Origin: Flavobacterium sp. GSB-24 | GTDB taxonomy: Bacteria > Bacteroidota > Bacteroidia > Flavobacteriales > Flavobacteriaceae | Length of the DNA stretch: 64,000 nt | Assembly (NCBI RefSeq): GCF_027924665.1 | Contig: NZ_AP027043.1 | Span: forward strand, 620,001-684,000 | Direction of reading: 5' to 3' | Shown: positions 44,730-54,084 of the stretch, piece by piece | Position numbering within the stretch: position 1 is the first letter of the stretch | How the letters are laid out: the number at the start of each line of letters is the position of its first letter | Notes under the pieces: model-generated | Database searches by the model: none | Told to the model about the DNA's origin: nothing | Seen by the model: the letters and a program-made list of their open reading frames with translations, nothing else | Made by a program: the position numbers and the translations under genes

Positions 44730-46367
44730 ATGAAATTTAAACTTTATATATTTTTATTGCTTTTTTCTACTATGATTTTTGCACAGCAGAAACCAATAGA
44801 AACGAGTATTGATACCACCAAAAATAAGATTGGTGCTGAGTTCAAACTGACGCTTAAAACGGTTGTGACTTCAACATCAAAAGTTGAATTTCCTAAACTT
44901 AAAAATATCGGTCCGTTAGAAGTTATCCAGTCTTATCCGATTGATACGGTTAAGAAAGATGCCACTAATTACGAACTTATAAAAAAATATGGTTTAACGC
45001 AGTTTGATTCTGGCCGTTACACGATTCCGAGCATCAAAATTTTAATTGATAAAAAACCTTTTTACTCTGATTCTATTAAAGTTGAAGTTGCTGCTGTAAA
45101 AGTTGATACTTTACAGCAGAAAATGTATGATATTAAAGATATTTCTTCTGTTGATGAAGGAATCGGAAATTGGTGGATTTACACTTTAATAGTTCTAGCC
45201 ATTTTAGGAATTGGCGCTTTCGTTTACTGGTATGTTAAAAAACGCCAGTTGAAAAAAATAGAAGAAGAAGTTTATAAAACTCCTATCGAAAAAGCGACTA
45301 GTTTATTAAACAACCTAGAACAAAAAGAACTGGTTCAAAAAGGAGAAATTAAAGAATACTATAGCGAACTAACAGATATTGCTAGAAACTATATCGAAGA
45401 AGCGATTCATATTCCAGCAATGGAAAGCACAACTTCTGAGTTAATTGCTGCGATTAGAGAAGCTTCAACCAAAAAGAAAATGACCCTTACGCCAGAAACG
45501 GTTGAAAATTTAGAGCGCGTTTTACGTCAGGCCGATTTGGTAAAATTTGCCAAATCTAAACCGCTTGATTTTGAAATTACTGATGATAGAAATAAGATAC
45601 AAAAAGTAATTTTAACCCTTGATAATGCAATTCCAACTGAAGTTCCAGAAGAAATTGAAGATCAGCTATTAAACGAAGCGCAAAGACAAAAACAAATTAA
45701 GGAACAACTTCGCAAAAAACGTAATGCCAGAATTGGTTACGCTGTTGCAACTATCATACTATTATTGTTTGCCACAACGACTTTCTTTATTGTAACCAAA
45801 GGATTCAATTATGTGAAAGACAATATAATTGGTCATCCTTCTAAAGAATTATTAGAGGGCGAATGGGTAAAAAGTGCTTATGGAAGTCCAGCTGTTCTTA
45901 TTGAAACGCCAAAGGTTTTAAAAAGAATGGACGCACAAAAAGCACTTCCAAAAGAAGCGATGGCACTTATCAAAGAAATGCAACTTTTTGCATATGGAAG
46001 TATGGTTGATAATTTTTACGTAACGGTTTCAACATCTAAATTCAAACAGCCAACAGATATTGATTTAAGTAAAACTCTTGAAGGTACTTTAAAAATTATT
46101 GAGGCTCAAGGCGGACAAAATATTATCGTAAAACAAGAAGATTTTCAAACTAATGAAGGTATTCAGGGAGTAAAAGGTTACGGAACAATGACTGTTTTGA
46201 ATCCAGCAACCAAAACGAGTACAAAAGCATATTATGAATTGTTACTTTTCAAACAAGATCAAGGTTTACAGCAAATCCTTATTTTACACGAAGAAGGCGA
46301 TACCTATGCAAATGAAATCACGACCCGAATATTAAATTCTGTTGAACTTCAAAGAGCAAACAACTAA
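44730..46367 (+). CDS. Membrane protein of the bat operon (BatD-like N-terminus, DUF4381-like)
   Basis: The protein has about 545 residues. The signal peptide (MKFKLYIFLLLFSTMIFAQ) is followed by a BatD-like beta domain of about 110 residues, a transmembrane helix (W-W-I-Y-T-L-I-V-L-A-I-L-G-I-G-A-F-V-Y-W-Y) and a helical cytoplasmic part resembling DUF4381. A second transmembrane helix (A-V-A-T-I-I-L-L-L-F-A-T-T-T-F-F-I) and a C-terminal domain of about 170 residues, unrecognised, complete it. It overlaps batA by one base (TAATG), so the two are translationally coupled. It appears to be an extra component beyond batA-E. Confidence 0.78.
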   Translation: MKFKLYIFLLLFSTMIFAQQKPIETSIDTTKNKIGAEFKLTLKTVVTSTSKVEFPKLKNIGPLEVIQSYPIDTVKKDATNYELIKKYGLTQFDSGRYTIPSIKILIDKKPFYSDSIKVEVAAVKVDTLQQKMYDIKDISSVDEGIGNWWIYTLIVLAILGIGAFVYWYVKKRQLKKIEEEVYKTPIEKATSLLNNLEQKELVQKGEIKEYYSELTDIARNYIEEAIHIPAMESTTSELIAAIREASTKKKMTLTPETVENLERVLRQADLVKFAKSKPLDFEITDDRNKIQKVILTLDNAIPTEVPEEIEDQLLNEAQRQKQIKEQLRKKRNARIGYAVATIILLLFATTTFFIVTKGFNYVKDNIIGHPSKELLEGEWVKSAYGSPAVLIETPKVLKRMDAQKALPKEAMALIKEMQLFAYGSMVDNFYVTVSTSKFKQPTDIDLSKTLEGTLKIIEAQGGQNIIVKQEDFQTNEGIQGVKGYGTMTVLNPATKTSTKAYYELLLFKQDQGLQQILILHEEGDTYANEITTRILNSVELQRANN

Positions 46368-47368
46368 TGAGCAAGATCACTTTTTTAAATCCAGAATTTC
46401 TTTGGTTGTTCCTATTGATTCCGATTACGATAATTTGGTTTTTCTGGAAACGCAATCAGCAGTCGGCTACCTTAAAAATGAGCTCTACAGCAGGTTTTCA
46501 AAACAGCGAATCGTTTTTGACAAAATTCAAACCTGCTCTATACGTTTTCAGAATTCTTGCTTTATGTTCATTGATTGTAGCATTGGCTCGACCAAGAACA
46601 GTAGACATCAGTAATCAGACTAAAACAACAAAAGGAATTGATATTGTAATGGCAATTGACGTTTCTGGATCTATGCTGGCAAAAGATTTAAAACCAAATC
46701 GTATGGAAGCTTTGAAAAGAGTTGCTGCCGATTTCGTTGAAGAAAGACCAAATGACAGAATCGGATTGGTTTTATATGCTTCTGAAGCTTATACTAAAAC
46801 TCCAGTTACAAGCGATAAAGCAATTATTCTTGAAGCCATAAAAGGTATTAAATACGATACAGTTCTCCAAGACGGAACTGGAATTGGAATGGGATTGGCA
46901 ACTGCGGTAAATCGTTTAAAAGATAGTAAAGCCAAAAGCCGTGTAATTATTTTACTTACCGATGGTGTTAATAATGCTGGATTTATCGAGCCGGAAACTG
47001 CTGCCGACATTGCCAAACAATATGGAATAAAAGTATATACAATTGGTCTTGGTACAAACGGTATGGCTGAATCTCCATACGCATACGCACCAAACGGAGG
47101 TTTCTTATTCAAAATGCAAAAAGTTGAAATCGACGAAAGACTGATGAAAAATATTGCCCGCAAAACAGACGGAACCTATTTTAGAGCAACAAGCAACGAT
47201 AGATTAGCTGAGATCTATAAGTCTATCAACAAACTGGAAACAACGGAAATTCAGGAATTGAAGTTCTATGATTATGATGAAAAATACAGAGGTTTTGTTT
47301 TATTTGCAGCCTTTTTATTATTGCTTGAAGTTGGTTTAAGAAATACAGTTTACAGAAGCTTTATTTGA
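46367..47368 (+). CDS. batA: VWA-domain protein BatA
   Basis: The 333-residue protein has two N-terminal transmembrane helices (about residues 7-27 and 58-75) and a VWA domain whose MIDAS motif A-I-D-V-S-G-S-M has its aspartate at residue 98. L-T-D-G-V-N-N-A-G completes the metal site. A C-terminal helix ends the protein. BatA belongs to the aerotolerance complex in the cytoplasmic membrane. The start codon overlaps the preceding stop. Confidence 0.93.
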   Translation: MSKITFLNPEFLWLFLLIPITIIWFFWKRNQQSATLKMSSTAGFQNSESFLTKFKPALYVFRILALCSLIVALARPRTVDISNQTKTTKGIDIVMAIDVSGSMLAKDLKPNRMEALKRVAADFVEERPNDRIGLVLYASEAYTKTPVTSDKAIILEAIKGIKYDTVLQDGTGIGMGLATAVNRLKDSKAKSRVIILLTDGVNNAGFIEPETAADIAKQYGIKVYTIGLGTNGMAESPYAYAPNGGFLFKMQKVEIDERLMKNIARKTDGTYFRATSNDRLAEIYKSINKLETTEIQELKFYDYDEKYRGFVLFAAFLLLLEVGLRNTVYRSFI

Positions 47369-47384
47369 TTTTTTAAAATCAAAA

Positions 47385-47541
47385 AATTCCAAATTTTAAA
47401 ATTCCAAATTCCAAGTTGAAATTGAGAATCTAAAATTGGATACTTAAATAATAAAAGCAAAAGTTAAAATTTGAAAGATTGAAATTTAATAACTCCAAAG
47501 TTTGGAATTTGGATTTTCAATATTGGAATTTAAGAAAATTT
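47385..47541. repeat. AATTCC-word linker between batA and batB
   Basis: AAATTCCAAATTTTAAAATTCCAAATTCCAAG stretches lie on the left and TTTGGAATTTGGATTTTC..TTGGAATTT on the right, with AT-rich filler between. The right arm is open in the batB frame but not plausible protein, so batB is started at 47542. Confidence 0.8.
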
Positions 47542-48576
47542 ATGGAATTAGACGAAAAAAAATATTTATATCTCTTATTACTACTCCCAATTGTGGTGTG
47601 TATTTTCCTTTTCAATATGTATTGGAAAAGAAGAAAACAACGCGAATTTGGTGATTTGGAAATGGTAAAAAGATTGAGTCCAGAGAAATCAGTTTTTAAA
47701 CCTGTTTTAAAAATAGTGGTGATCCTTCTGGCGCTTACCTGCCTAATTATTGGCTTGGTAAATCCAAAGATTGGAACTAAAATGGAAACTGTAAAAAGAG
47801 AAGGTATTGATATCGTTTTTGCAGTCGATGTTTCTAAAAGTATGCTTGCTGAAGACGTTGCACCAAGTCGTTTGGATAAGAGTAAACAATTGGTTTCTCA
47901 GATCATTAATAACTTAGGAAGTGATAGAATCGGGATTGTGGCATACGCAGGAAGCGCTTTTCCTGTTTTACCGATAACATCAGATTACAGTGTTGCCAAA
48001 ATGTTCTTGCAGAGTATGAGTCCAGATATGGTTTCGTCACAAGGAACATCTTTAGATGAAGCAATCCGATTATCTTCAACTTATTTTGATGAAAAAAGTA
48101 AGACCAGCAAATTATTAATTCTAATTTCTGATGGAGAAGATCATTCTGAAGGTGCTGCCGCTGCTGCAGAAGAAGCCAATAAATTAGGAATGAAAATCAT
48201 TACGATTGGTGTTGGAACAGAAAGAGGAGGAACAATTCCGCTAAAAGAAAATGGTGTTGTCAGAGGTTACCAAAAAGATCAAAACGGACAAACTGTAACC
48301 ACAAAACTAAATCAAGAAGGTTTAAAAACAATTGCAAAAGCAACTAAAGGCGGTTATGTTTACGGCGGAAGCACTAAAGAAGTTTTAGAATACGTAAAGA
48401 ATGCTTTGAACAACATTCAGAAAACAGAATTTGAAGCAACGCAAATGGCCGAATTTCAATCGCAGTTTCAGTGGTTTATCGGATTTGCATTTTTATTGCT
48501 GTTCCTAGATATCTTCTTATTAGAACGAAAAACAAGCTGGATCAAAGAATTGGATTTATTTAACGAAAAGAAATAA
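47542..48576 (+). CDS. batB: VWA-domain protein BatB
   Basis: The 344-residue protein has two N-terminal membrane helices and a VWA domain with MIDAS F-A-V-D-V-S-K-S-M (Asp near residue 96) and L-I-S-D-G-E-D-H-S. A C-terminal helix (F-I-G-F-A-F-L-L-L-F-L-D-I-F) follows. It is the paralog of BatA and acts with it. The 21 upstream in-frame codons are linker repeat and were dropped. Confidence 0.93.
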   Translation: MELDEKKYLYLLLLLPIVVCIFLFNMYWKRRKQREFGDLEMVKRLSPEKSVFKPVLKIVVILLALTCLIIGLVNPKIGTKMETVKREGIDIVFAVDVSKSMLAEDVAPSRLDKSKQLVSQIINNLGSDRIGIVAYAGSAFPVLPITSDYSVAKMFLQSMSPDMVSSQGTSLDEAIRLSSTYFDEKSKTSKLLILISDGEDHSEGAAAAAEEANKLGMKIITIGVGTERGGTIPLKENGVVRGYQKDQNGQTVTTKLNQEGLKTIAKATKGGYVYGGSTKEVLEYVKNALNNIQKTEFEATQMAEFQSQFQWFIGFAFLLLFLDIFLLERKTSWIKELDLFNEKK

Positions 48577-48615
48577 ATGTTCGGAATAAAATTCAGAACA
48601 GAAAACAAAACAAGA

Positions 48616-49389
48616 ATGAAAAATTTACTTCTTTATATTTTACTAACGGTTTCTTTGGCAGTTTCTGCCCAAGAGAAAGACAAATCATTGCCTGCTGGTA
48701 ATGAAGAATATAAACAGAATAAATTTACTGATGCTGAGGCAAACTATAGAATTTCGGAATCAAAATTTCCTAAAAGATCAACAGCGCCATATAATTTAGG
48801 AAATACTATTTATAGACAAAATCAAGTTTCAGAGGCTAAGTTTGCTTACGCGAAAGCAATAAAAAATGCTAAAACCAGACCTGAAAAACACAAAGCTTAT
48901 CATAATCTTGGAAACGTTTTCATGAAAGAGAAAGATTATACGCAGGCAGTTGAAGCTTACAAACAAGCGTTACGTAATGATCCGACAGATGATGAAACGC
49001 GTTACAATTATGCTTACGCAAAACAAAAGCTAAAAGAGAATCCGCCGAAAAACGATAAAAACAAAGACAAGAATAAAGATAAGGACAAAGACAAGGACAA
49101 AAACAAAGATAAAGACAAGGACAAGAATAAAGATAATAAGGACAAAGACAAGGATAAAAAAGACGATAAAGGCGACAAAGATAAAGACAAAAAAGACGGT
49201 AAAAACGATCCGAAGAAAGACGACAAGTCTGACAATCAAGGACAGCCAAAACCGCAGCCTGGAGGAATATCAAAAGAACGTGTCCAAAATTTATTAGATG
49301 CCGTTAACAATGAAGAAAAGAAAATTCAGGATAAAGTAAACGCGCAGAAAGTAAAAGGCAATCCTAAGAAAACAGAAAAAGACTGGTAA
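48616..49389 (+). CDS. batC: TPR protein BatC with Lys/Asp low-complexity segment
   Basis: The protein has about 257 residues. The signal peptide M-K-N-L-L-L-Y-I-L-L-T-V-S-L-A-V-S-A-Q is followed by two or three TPR motifs (about residues 25-140; N-L-G-N-x-x-x-x-x-x-x-x-x-x-A and Y-x-x-A-V-E-A-Y-K-Q-A-L-R-x-D-P). After these comes a highly charged K-D-K-N / K-D-K-D repeat of about 65 residues (about 49048-49215) and a basic C-terminus. It probably faces the periplasm. The start at 48616 is set by the signal peptide. Confidence 0.88.
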   Translation: MKNLLLYILLTVSLAVSAQEKDKSLPAGNEEYKQNKFTDAEANYRISESKFPKRSTAPYNLGNTIYRQNQVSEAKFAYAKAIKNAKTRPEKHKAYHNLGNVFMKEKDYTQAVEAYKQALRNDPTDDETRYNYAYAKQKLKENPPKNDKNKDKNKDKDKDKDKNKDKDKDKNKDNKDKDKDKKDDKGDKDKDKKDGKNDPKKDDKSDNQGQPKPQPGGISKERVQNLLDAVNNEEKKIQDKVNAQKVKGNPKKTEKDW

Positions 49390-49402
49390 AATAAGTTTAA
49401 TC

Positions 49403-49496
49403 GTTTAACCGTTAATTTGTTTATTTGATCAAGTAAAACGGATTAAACAAATAACGATTAAACGATTTAACATAAAAAAAACGATTAAACAATTAA
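49403..49496. repeat. Octamer-word inverted repeat between batC and batD
   Basis: On the left gtttaatc, gtttaacc, gttaattt, gtttattt stand in 8-bp register. On the right gattaaac, aaataacg, attaaacg, atttaaca form the complementary class. The spacer is otherwise empty. Confidence 0.85.
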
Positions 49497-51242
49497 ATGA
49501 AAAGATATTTAATTCTATTTCTACTCGCTTTTCAAGGACTTATGGCTCAAGTACAATTTGAAGCCAGAGTCAGCAAAAATACGCTTGGACTGAACGAAAG
49601 ACTTCGTATAGACTTCATTATGAATGTTGACGGAGATAATTTCGAACAGCCTTCTTTTGACGGTTTTAAACTTGTTGCGGGACCAAGCCAGCAGATTAGC
49701 CAATCTTGGATCAATGGTCGAAGCTCTTTTCAGAAAATTTACTCTTATATTTTACAGCCTGAGAGAAAAGGCGCTGTAACGATCAAACAAGCCGCAATAG
49801 AATACAACGGGCAGATCTACAAAACAAATCCGATTAAGGTTACGGTTACCAATGCTGTAGCTCAGGAAAGAGATCCAAGCGACAGGCCTCCAGGATCTGG
49901 AAACGAATTGTTGAATTTGGTTGCTGAAATTTCAAAAACAAATCCATATCTAAATGAACCAATTACAGTTGTTTACAAACTGTATTTCAACAACATTGGT
50001 GTTACTGGATTTAAAGAACTGGCAAAACCAAAATACAATGATTTCTGGAATCAAAATATTGACATAAAACAATTGTCTATTGAAGAAGGAAATTACCAAG
50101 GACAGAGATGTTATTATGTAATCCTGAAAAAAGCGATTTTGTATCCTCAAAAAGCTGGAAAACTAACAATTGAACCTCTTTCACTTGATATTGGCGTGCA
50201 ATTACCAACAAATCGCCGCGATATGTTTGGACAAATGATTATTACGGAGGATAATAAAGTAGTTTCAGCAGGAGCTAAAACAATAAATGTAAGACCGCTT
50301 CCTGAAAGCACAAAACCAGAAGGATTTACTGGTGCTGTTGGAAGATTGAACTTTACAGTTACGCCTTCTAAAACAACACTTAAAAATGGCGAAAGTCTCG
50401 ACTTAATTGTGAGTGCACAGGGAACTGGAAACATGAAGTTATTTACACTTCCTAAACCAGTTGTTCCAAATGCATTAGAAATGTATGATCCTGTTCATGA
50501 TGAAAAAGTAACAACATCATTAGCTGGAATGTCTGGAAGAATCACAGATAAATATACCATCATTCCGCAGTACAAAGGAAAGTATGCTATTAAGCCAATG
50601 CAGTTTTCATACTTTGATTTGAGTTCGGGCACTTATAAAACCATCACTTCAAAAGAGATTATGGTGGATGTTTTAGATGGTCCAACACCTGCAGAAGCAA
50701 ATACTGGAAGTACTGCTAAAAATATAGCTGTCAAAACAGAACAATTTAAAAACATCAAACCTAAAACAATATTAGTTGGTATCGCTAAAAATGATTTTTA
50801 TGGTTCCGATTTATATTTAGGATTATTATTTGCTCCGTTCATCATCATTCCGCTGATTATTTTAGCTAAGAAGAAAAAAGAAGCTATTGACAGTGACGTC
50901 ACTGGAAATAGAATTAGAATGAACAATAAACTGGCGAAGAAATATTTATCGCAGGCGAAGAAACATCTTAACAATAAAGAGCCTTTCTATATTGCACTGG
51001 AAAAAGCAATGCATAATTTCTTGAAAGCTAAACTGCATATTGAAACCTCAGAAATGAGTAAAGACAATATTAGAGAATTGTTATTGTCTAGAAATGCAAA
51101 CCCAGAAACCGTACAAAACTTTATTGCTTTGACAGAAAACTGTGAGTTTGCACGCTATGCACCAGCATCGAGCGCTTCAATCCAGCAGGATTATGATAAA
51201 GCGGTGTTGATTATTTCTGAGTTAGAAAAACAGATTGTTTAA
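49497..51242 (+). CDS. batD: Aerotolerance protein BatD
   Basis: The 581-residue protein has a signal peptide (MKRYLILFLLAFQGLMAQ) and several beta-sandwich repeats (about residues 20-400; G-D-N-F-E-Q-P-S-F-D-G-F, E-P-I-T-V-V-Y-K-L-Y, K-A-G-K-L-T-I). One transmembrane helix (Y-L-G-L-L-F-A-P-F-I-I-I-P-L-I-I-L) leads to a cytoplasmic helical tail. This is the BatD/'oxygen tolerance' family of the envelope complex. The start ATG at 49497 begins the signal peptide. Confidence 0.93.
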   Translation: MKRYLILFLLAFQGLMAQVQFEARVSKNTLGLNERLRIDFIMNVDGDNFEQPSFDGFKLVAGPSQQISQSWINGRSSFQKIYSYILQPERKGAVTIKQAAIEYNGQIYKTNPIKVTVTNAVAQERDPSDRPPGSGNELLNLVAEISKTNPYLNEPITVVYKLYFNNIGVTGFKELAKPKYNDFWNQNIDIKQLSIEEGNYQGQRCYYVILKKAILYPQKAGKLTIEPLSLDIGVQLPTNRRDMFGQMIITEDNKVVSAGAKTINVRPLPESTKPEGFTGAVGRLNFTVTPSKTTLKNGESLDLIVSAQGTGNMKLFTLPKPVVPNALEMYDPVHDEKVTTSLAGMSGRITDKYTIIPQYKGKYAIKPMQFSYFDLSSGTYKTITSKEIMVDVLDGPTPAEANTGSTAKNIAVKTEQFKNIKPKTILVGIAKNDFYGSDLYLGLLFAPFIIIPLIILAKKKKEAIDSDVTGNRIRMNNKLAKKYLSQAKKHLNNKEPFYIALEKAMHNFLKAKLHIETSEMSKDNIRELLLSRNANPETVQNFIALTENCEFARYAPASSASIQQDYDKAVLIISELEKQIV

Positions 51243-51257
51243 TTTTTTTTACCGCAA

Positions 51258-51275
51258 TCCCGATAGCTATCGGGA
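51258..51275. repeat. 18-bp perfect palindrome
   Basis: TCCCGATAGCTATCGGGA lies between batD and batE. It is a perfect palindrome without a T run, so it is a poor terminator. In my recollection this sequence is frequent between flavobacterial genes. Confidence 0.8.
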
Positions 51276-51347
51276 GCTAAGAAAATTGATTTAGATTTCG
51301 ATGAATTTAAGTTCGCAAAGTTGAAAATCTTATTACATATTTTGAAA

Positions 51348-52094
51348 ATGAAAAACATATTATATTTCTTTTTGTTAATCTCACAGGTTTTCTTTGCGCA
51401 GGGGCGCTTTGAAGCAGGAAATGCTTTATACGAAAAGGGGCAATATAAAGAAGCTGCACAGGTTTATGAAAACATCATTAAAGAGGATAAATTACATTCG
51501 GCCGAATTGTATTTTAATCTTGGAAATTGTTACTATAAACTAAATCAAGTTGCACCTTCTATTTATAATTATGAAAAAGCTTTGGTTTTAAAACCAAACG
51601 ATCCTGAGACTTTAAACAATTTAAAGTTTGCCAAAAAGCTGACAATCGATGAAATTAAAGAAGTTCCTAAAGTTGGTTTTGCAAAACTGATTCAAAACTT
51701 TACATCGATTTTTGATTATAATACTTGGGCAAAAATTTCTGTTGCGCTTGGTTTTGTATTTTTACTGAGTTTTATTGGGTATTATTTTTCGAATGCTACA
51801 CTTGCAAAAAGAATCTATTTTGTTGGAATGTTTGTTGTTTTGATTGCTTTAGGTTTAAGTATTTCAGCTGGCATGTCTGAAAAAAGTCATTTTGACAATG
51901 ATCGTGTTGCCATTGTTTTTTCTGAATTAAGCCAAGTTCGAAAGGAACCACAAAAATCAGCAAATGGTATTATTCTATTACACGAAGGAGCAAAAGTTTA
52001 TGTAATAGAAAGCGTTGCAGGATGGAAAAAAGTAGAATTAACAGACGGAACTCAAGGCTGGATTGATTCTTCAACTATTAAAGAAGTAAAGTAA
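51348..52094 (+). CDS. batE: BatE-like TPR and SH3 protein
   Basis: The 248-residue protein has a signal peptide (MKNILYFFLLISQVFFAQ), two TPR units (Y-K-E-A-A-Q-V-Y-E-N-I-I and Y-F-N-L-G-N-C-Y-Y-K-L-N-x-V-A-P-S-I-Y-N-Y-E-K-A-L), and two membrane helices near residues 125-180. It ends in a bacterial SH3 domain (V-R-K-E-P-Q-K-S.., W-K-K-V-E-L-T-D-G-T-Q-G-W-I-D). This is the last member of the bat cluster, before a bidirectional hairpin. The ATG at 51348 begins the signal peptide. Confidence 0.9.
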   Translation: MKNILYFFLLISQVFFAQGRFEAGNALYEKGQYKEAAQVYENIIKEDKLHSAELYFNLGNCYYKLNQVAPSIYNYEKALVLKPNDPETLNNLKFAKKLTIDEIKEVPKVGFAKLIQNFTSIFDYNTWAKISVALGFVFLLSFIGYYFSNATLAKRIYFVGMFVVLIALGLSISAGMSEKSHFDNDRVAIVFSELSQVRKEPQKSANGIILLHEGAKVYVIESVAGWKKVELTDGTQGWIDSSTIKEVK

Positions 52095-52113
52095 AATTTA
52101 AAAACATTCAAAT

Positions 52114-52167
52114 AAAAAATTCCAAATTCCAATTTTAAGTTGGAGTTTGGAATTTTTGTTTTTTGGA
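52114..52167. repeat. AAATTCC heptad inverted repeat, likely bidirectional terminator
   Basis: AAAAAATTCCAAATTCCAA (52114-52132) is paired with TTGGAGTTTGGAATTTTT (52140-52157), one mismatch and a 7-base loop. TTTTTTGGAATTTCT follows. It separates convergent batE and the VWA lipoprotein gene. Confidence 0.85.
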
Positions 52168-52175
52168 ATTTCTAA

Positions 52176-53723
52176 TTAGTTTACAGCATCAACCAATCTT
52201 ATAAATTCTGCTCTGTAACCATCTTCATCATTATACAAACCAGACTTTGCTAATTTTTTAATGTCTGAAGCAGAACTGCTGGTAATATATTTTGAATCGC
52301 GTAATTTTAATCCGAACCAAGAAACTGCGGTTGTAAATTTAAAATCAGGAGAACTGTTTTGAAGGTCTGTTTTCCTATCTGCTATTACATTTACTATTTC
52401 AATACTTTTATCGCCATCAGGTTTTTTATATCTGAATTTTACGGTTGCCAATTCATCACTGTAATTTCCATCTCCTTTTTGTGTTTTAGTATATTTCAAA
52501 TCAGATGGAACGTAATTACTTTCTACTCCAACTGGAATAATTTCATACAAAGCCGTAACGGAGTGCCCGCTTCCTAATTCGCCCGCATCAATTTTATCAT
52601 TTTTAAAATCTTCTGCATTTAGTTTTCGGTTTTCATAACCAATCAATCGATATGCTTGAACGTGTTTAGGATTAAATTCAATTTGAATTTTTACATCTTT
52701 CGCAATAGCAAACATCGAACCTTTAAATTCTTTTCCTAGAAAACGATTCGCTTCTTGAATATTATCGATATAAGCGTAATTTCCGTTGCCTTTATCGGCT
52801 AAGATTTCCATTTTAGAATCTTTGTAATTCCCCATTCCGAAACCTAAAACAGTTAAAAATACACCAGAGTTTCTTTTTTCTTCAATCAATTTCAGCATAT
52901 CATCATCACTGGAAGCGCCAACATTAAAGTCACCATCAGTAGCTATCACTACTCTATTATTTCCCTCTTTTATGAAATTTTCCTGTGCTAGTTTGTAAGC
53001 TAATTCAATTCCTTCGCCTCCTGCTGTGCTTCCTCCTGCATGCAAGTCATCAAAAGCATCCATAATTTCATCTTTATTGTTACCAGAAGTTGGCTCTAAA
53101 ACAACACCAGCCGAACCTGCATAAACAACAATAGAAACTTTATCAATACTGCGAAGTTCTTTCACCAAAATCTTCATCGATTCTTTTAGCAAGGGCAGTT
53201 TGTTCGATTCATCCATAGAACCAGAAACATCTACTAAAAAAACGAGATTAGTAGCGGGCAAATTTGCCATGGGAATGTTCTTTCCCTGCAAACCAATTTT
53301 TAGCAGTCTGCTGTTTGTATTCCACGGACAGTCGCTGTATTCAGTATTAATAGCAAAAGGATGCTGCCCATCTGGCTGTGGATATTTGTATTTGAAGAAA
53401 TTAATCATTTCTTCAACACGCACGGCATCTTTTGGGACTTTCTGCCCTTCATTAATAAAACGTCGAATATTGGTGTATGATGCATTATCAACATCTATAG
53501 AAAAAGTAGATAGCGGTTCTTTAAGCGGAGATTCAAACGGATTTTCTTCTAATCCTGCGTAGCTTTCTGTGTTCGGTTCAATGTACATTTCCTCTGGAAT
53601 TTCATCTGATACAGCTGCAGCAGAATCAACGGTCTCATAACTTTGGTCTGATGAATCAGCTTTCTTACAGCTGAAAATAGTAAGTACGAGGAATGCCATC
53701 ATAAAGAAATTAAGATTTCTCAT
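52176..53723 (-). CDS. VWA-domain lipoprotein (YfbK type, DUF3520 C-terminus)
   Basis: The 515-residue protein has a lipoprotein signal (MRNLNFFMMAFLVLTIFSC). An N-terminal von Willebrand-associated region follows (T-F-S-I-D-V-D-N-A-S-Y-x-N-I-R-R-F-I-N, V-R-V-E-E-M-I-N-F-F-x-Y-x-Y-P-Q-P). The VWA domain has MIDAS L-V-F-L-V-D-V-S-G-S-M and A-T-D-G-D-F-N-V-G. The C-terminal DUF3520 ends with the L-Y-N-D-E-D-G-Y-R-A-E-F-I-x-L-V segment. The function of the E. coli homolog is unclear. It lies convergent with bat genes but separated by a terminator, so it is not part of that operon. Confidence 0.92.
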   Translation of the reverse strand: MRNLNFFMMAFLVLTIFSCKKADSSDQSYETVDSAAAVSDEIPEEMYIEPNTESYAGLEENPFESPLKEPLSTFSIDVDNASYTNIRRFINEGQKVPKDAVRVEEMINFFKYKYPQPDGQHPFAINTEYSDCPWNTNSRLLKIGLQGKNIPMANLPATNLVFLVDVSGSMDESNKLPLLKESMKILVKELRSIDKVSIVVYAGSAGVVLEPTSGNNKDEIMDAFDDLHAGGSTAGGEGIELAYKLAQENFIKEGNNRVVIATDGDFNVGASSDDDMLKLIEEKRNSGVFLTVLGFGMGNYKDSKMEILADKGNGNYAYIDNIQEANRFLGKEFKGSMFAIAKDVKIQIEFNPKHVQAYRLIGYENRKLNAEDFKNDKIDAGELGSGHSVTALYEIIPVGVESNYVPSDLKYTKTQKGDGNYSDELATVKFRYKKPDGDKSIEIVNVIADRKTDLQNSSPDFKFTTAVSWFGLKLRDSKYITSSSASDIKKLAKSGLYNDEDGYRAEFIRLVDAVN

Positions 53724-53932
53724 AAAGTAAATTTTTAAAAATTAATAAAAGGTTATAGGCTTCAAATAAGGACTAGCATTCCGGATGTACTAGAAGTAAT
53801 TATTTGCAATTTTCGAGTATGCAAAATCGTGCCAAAAATTTACAAATGTTTTTCTTACGTGGAAATAAAATTAAAAACCTTGATTTTTAAAGGAATTTAC
53901 TGTGAAATATTTTTTTCTTTTCCGTGTAAATT

Positions 53933-53996
53933 GTAGAGACGCACCCCAGTGCATCTAAGTCAAGTAGATCGACAAAGATTATATTAGATGCACTGG
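53933..53996. repeat. Palindromic element with AGTGCATCTA arms
   Basis: GTAGAGACGCAC..CCAGTGCATCTA on the left and TAGATGCACTGG on the right, about 28 bases apart, make a 12-bp inverted repeat. The left end matches the elements at 39348 and 54085. Confidence 0.75.
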
Positions 53997-54084
53997 AGAT
54001 ATTTTTTTTGACACAGATTAATGGATTTGAAATGACTAATCCTTTTTAATCTTTTAATGTGTGGCATTACTTTATATTTCTGTG

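Noticed and set aside
47479..47541. N-terminal extension of BatB
   Set aside because: The codons are the right arm of an AATTCC linker repeat, not protein-like.
49014..49273. Three overlapping minus-strand frames rich in Ser/Leu/Phe opposite batC
   Set aside because: They are antisense products of the Lys/Asp-codon repeat and have no independent support.
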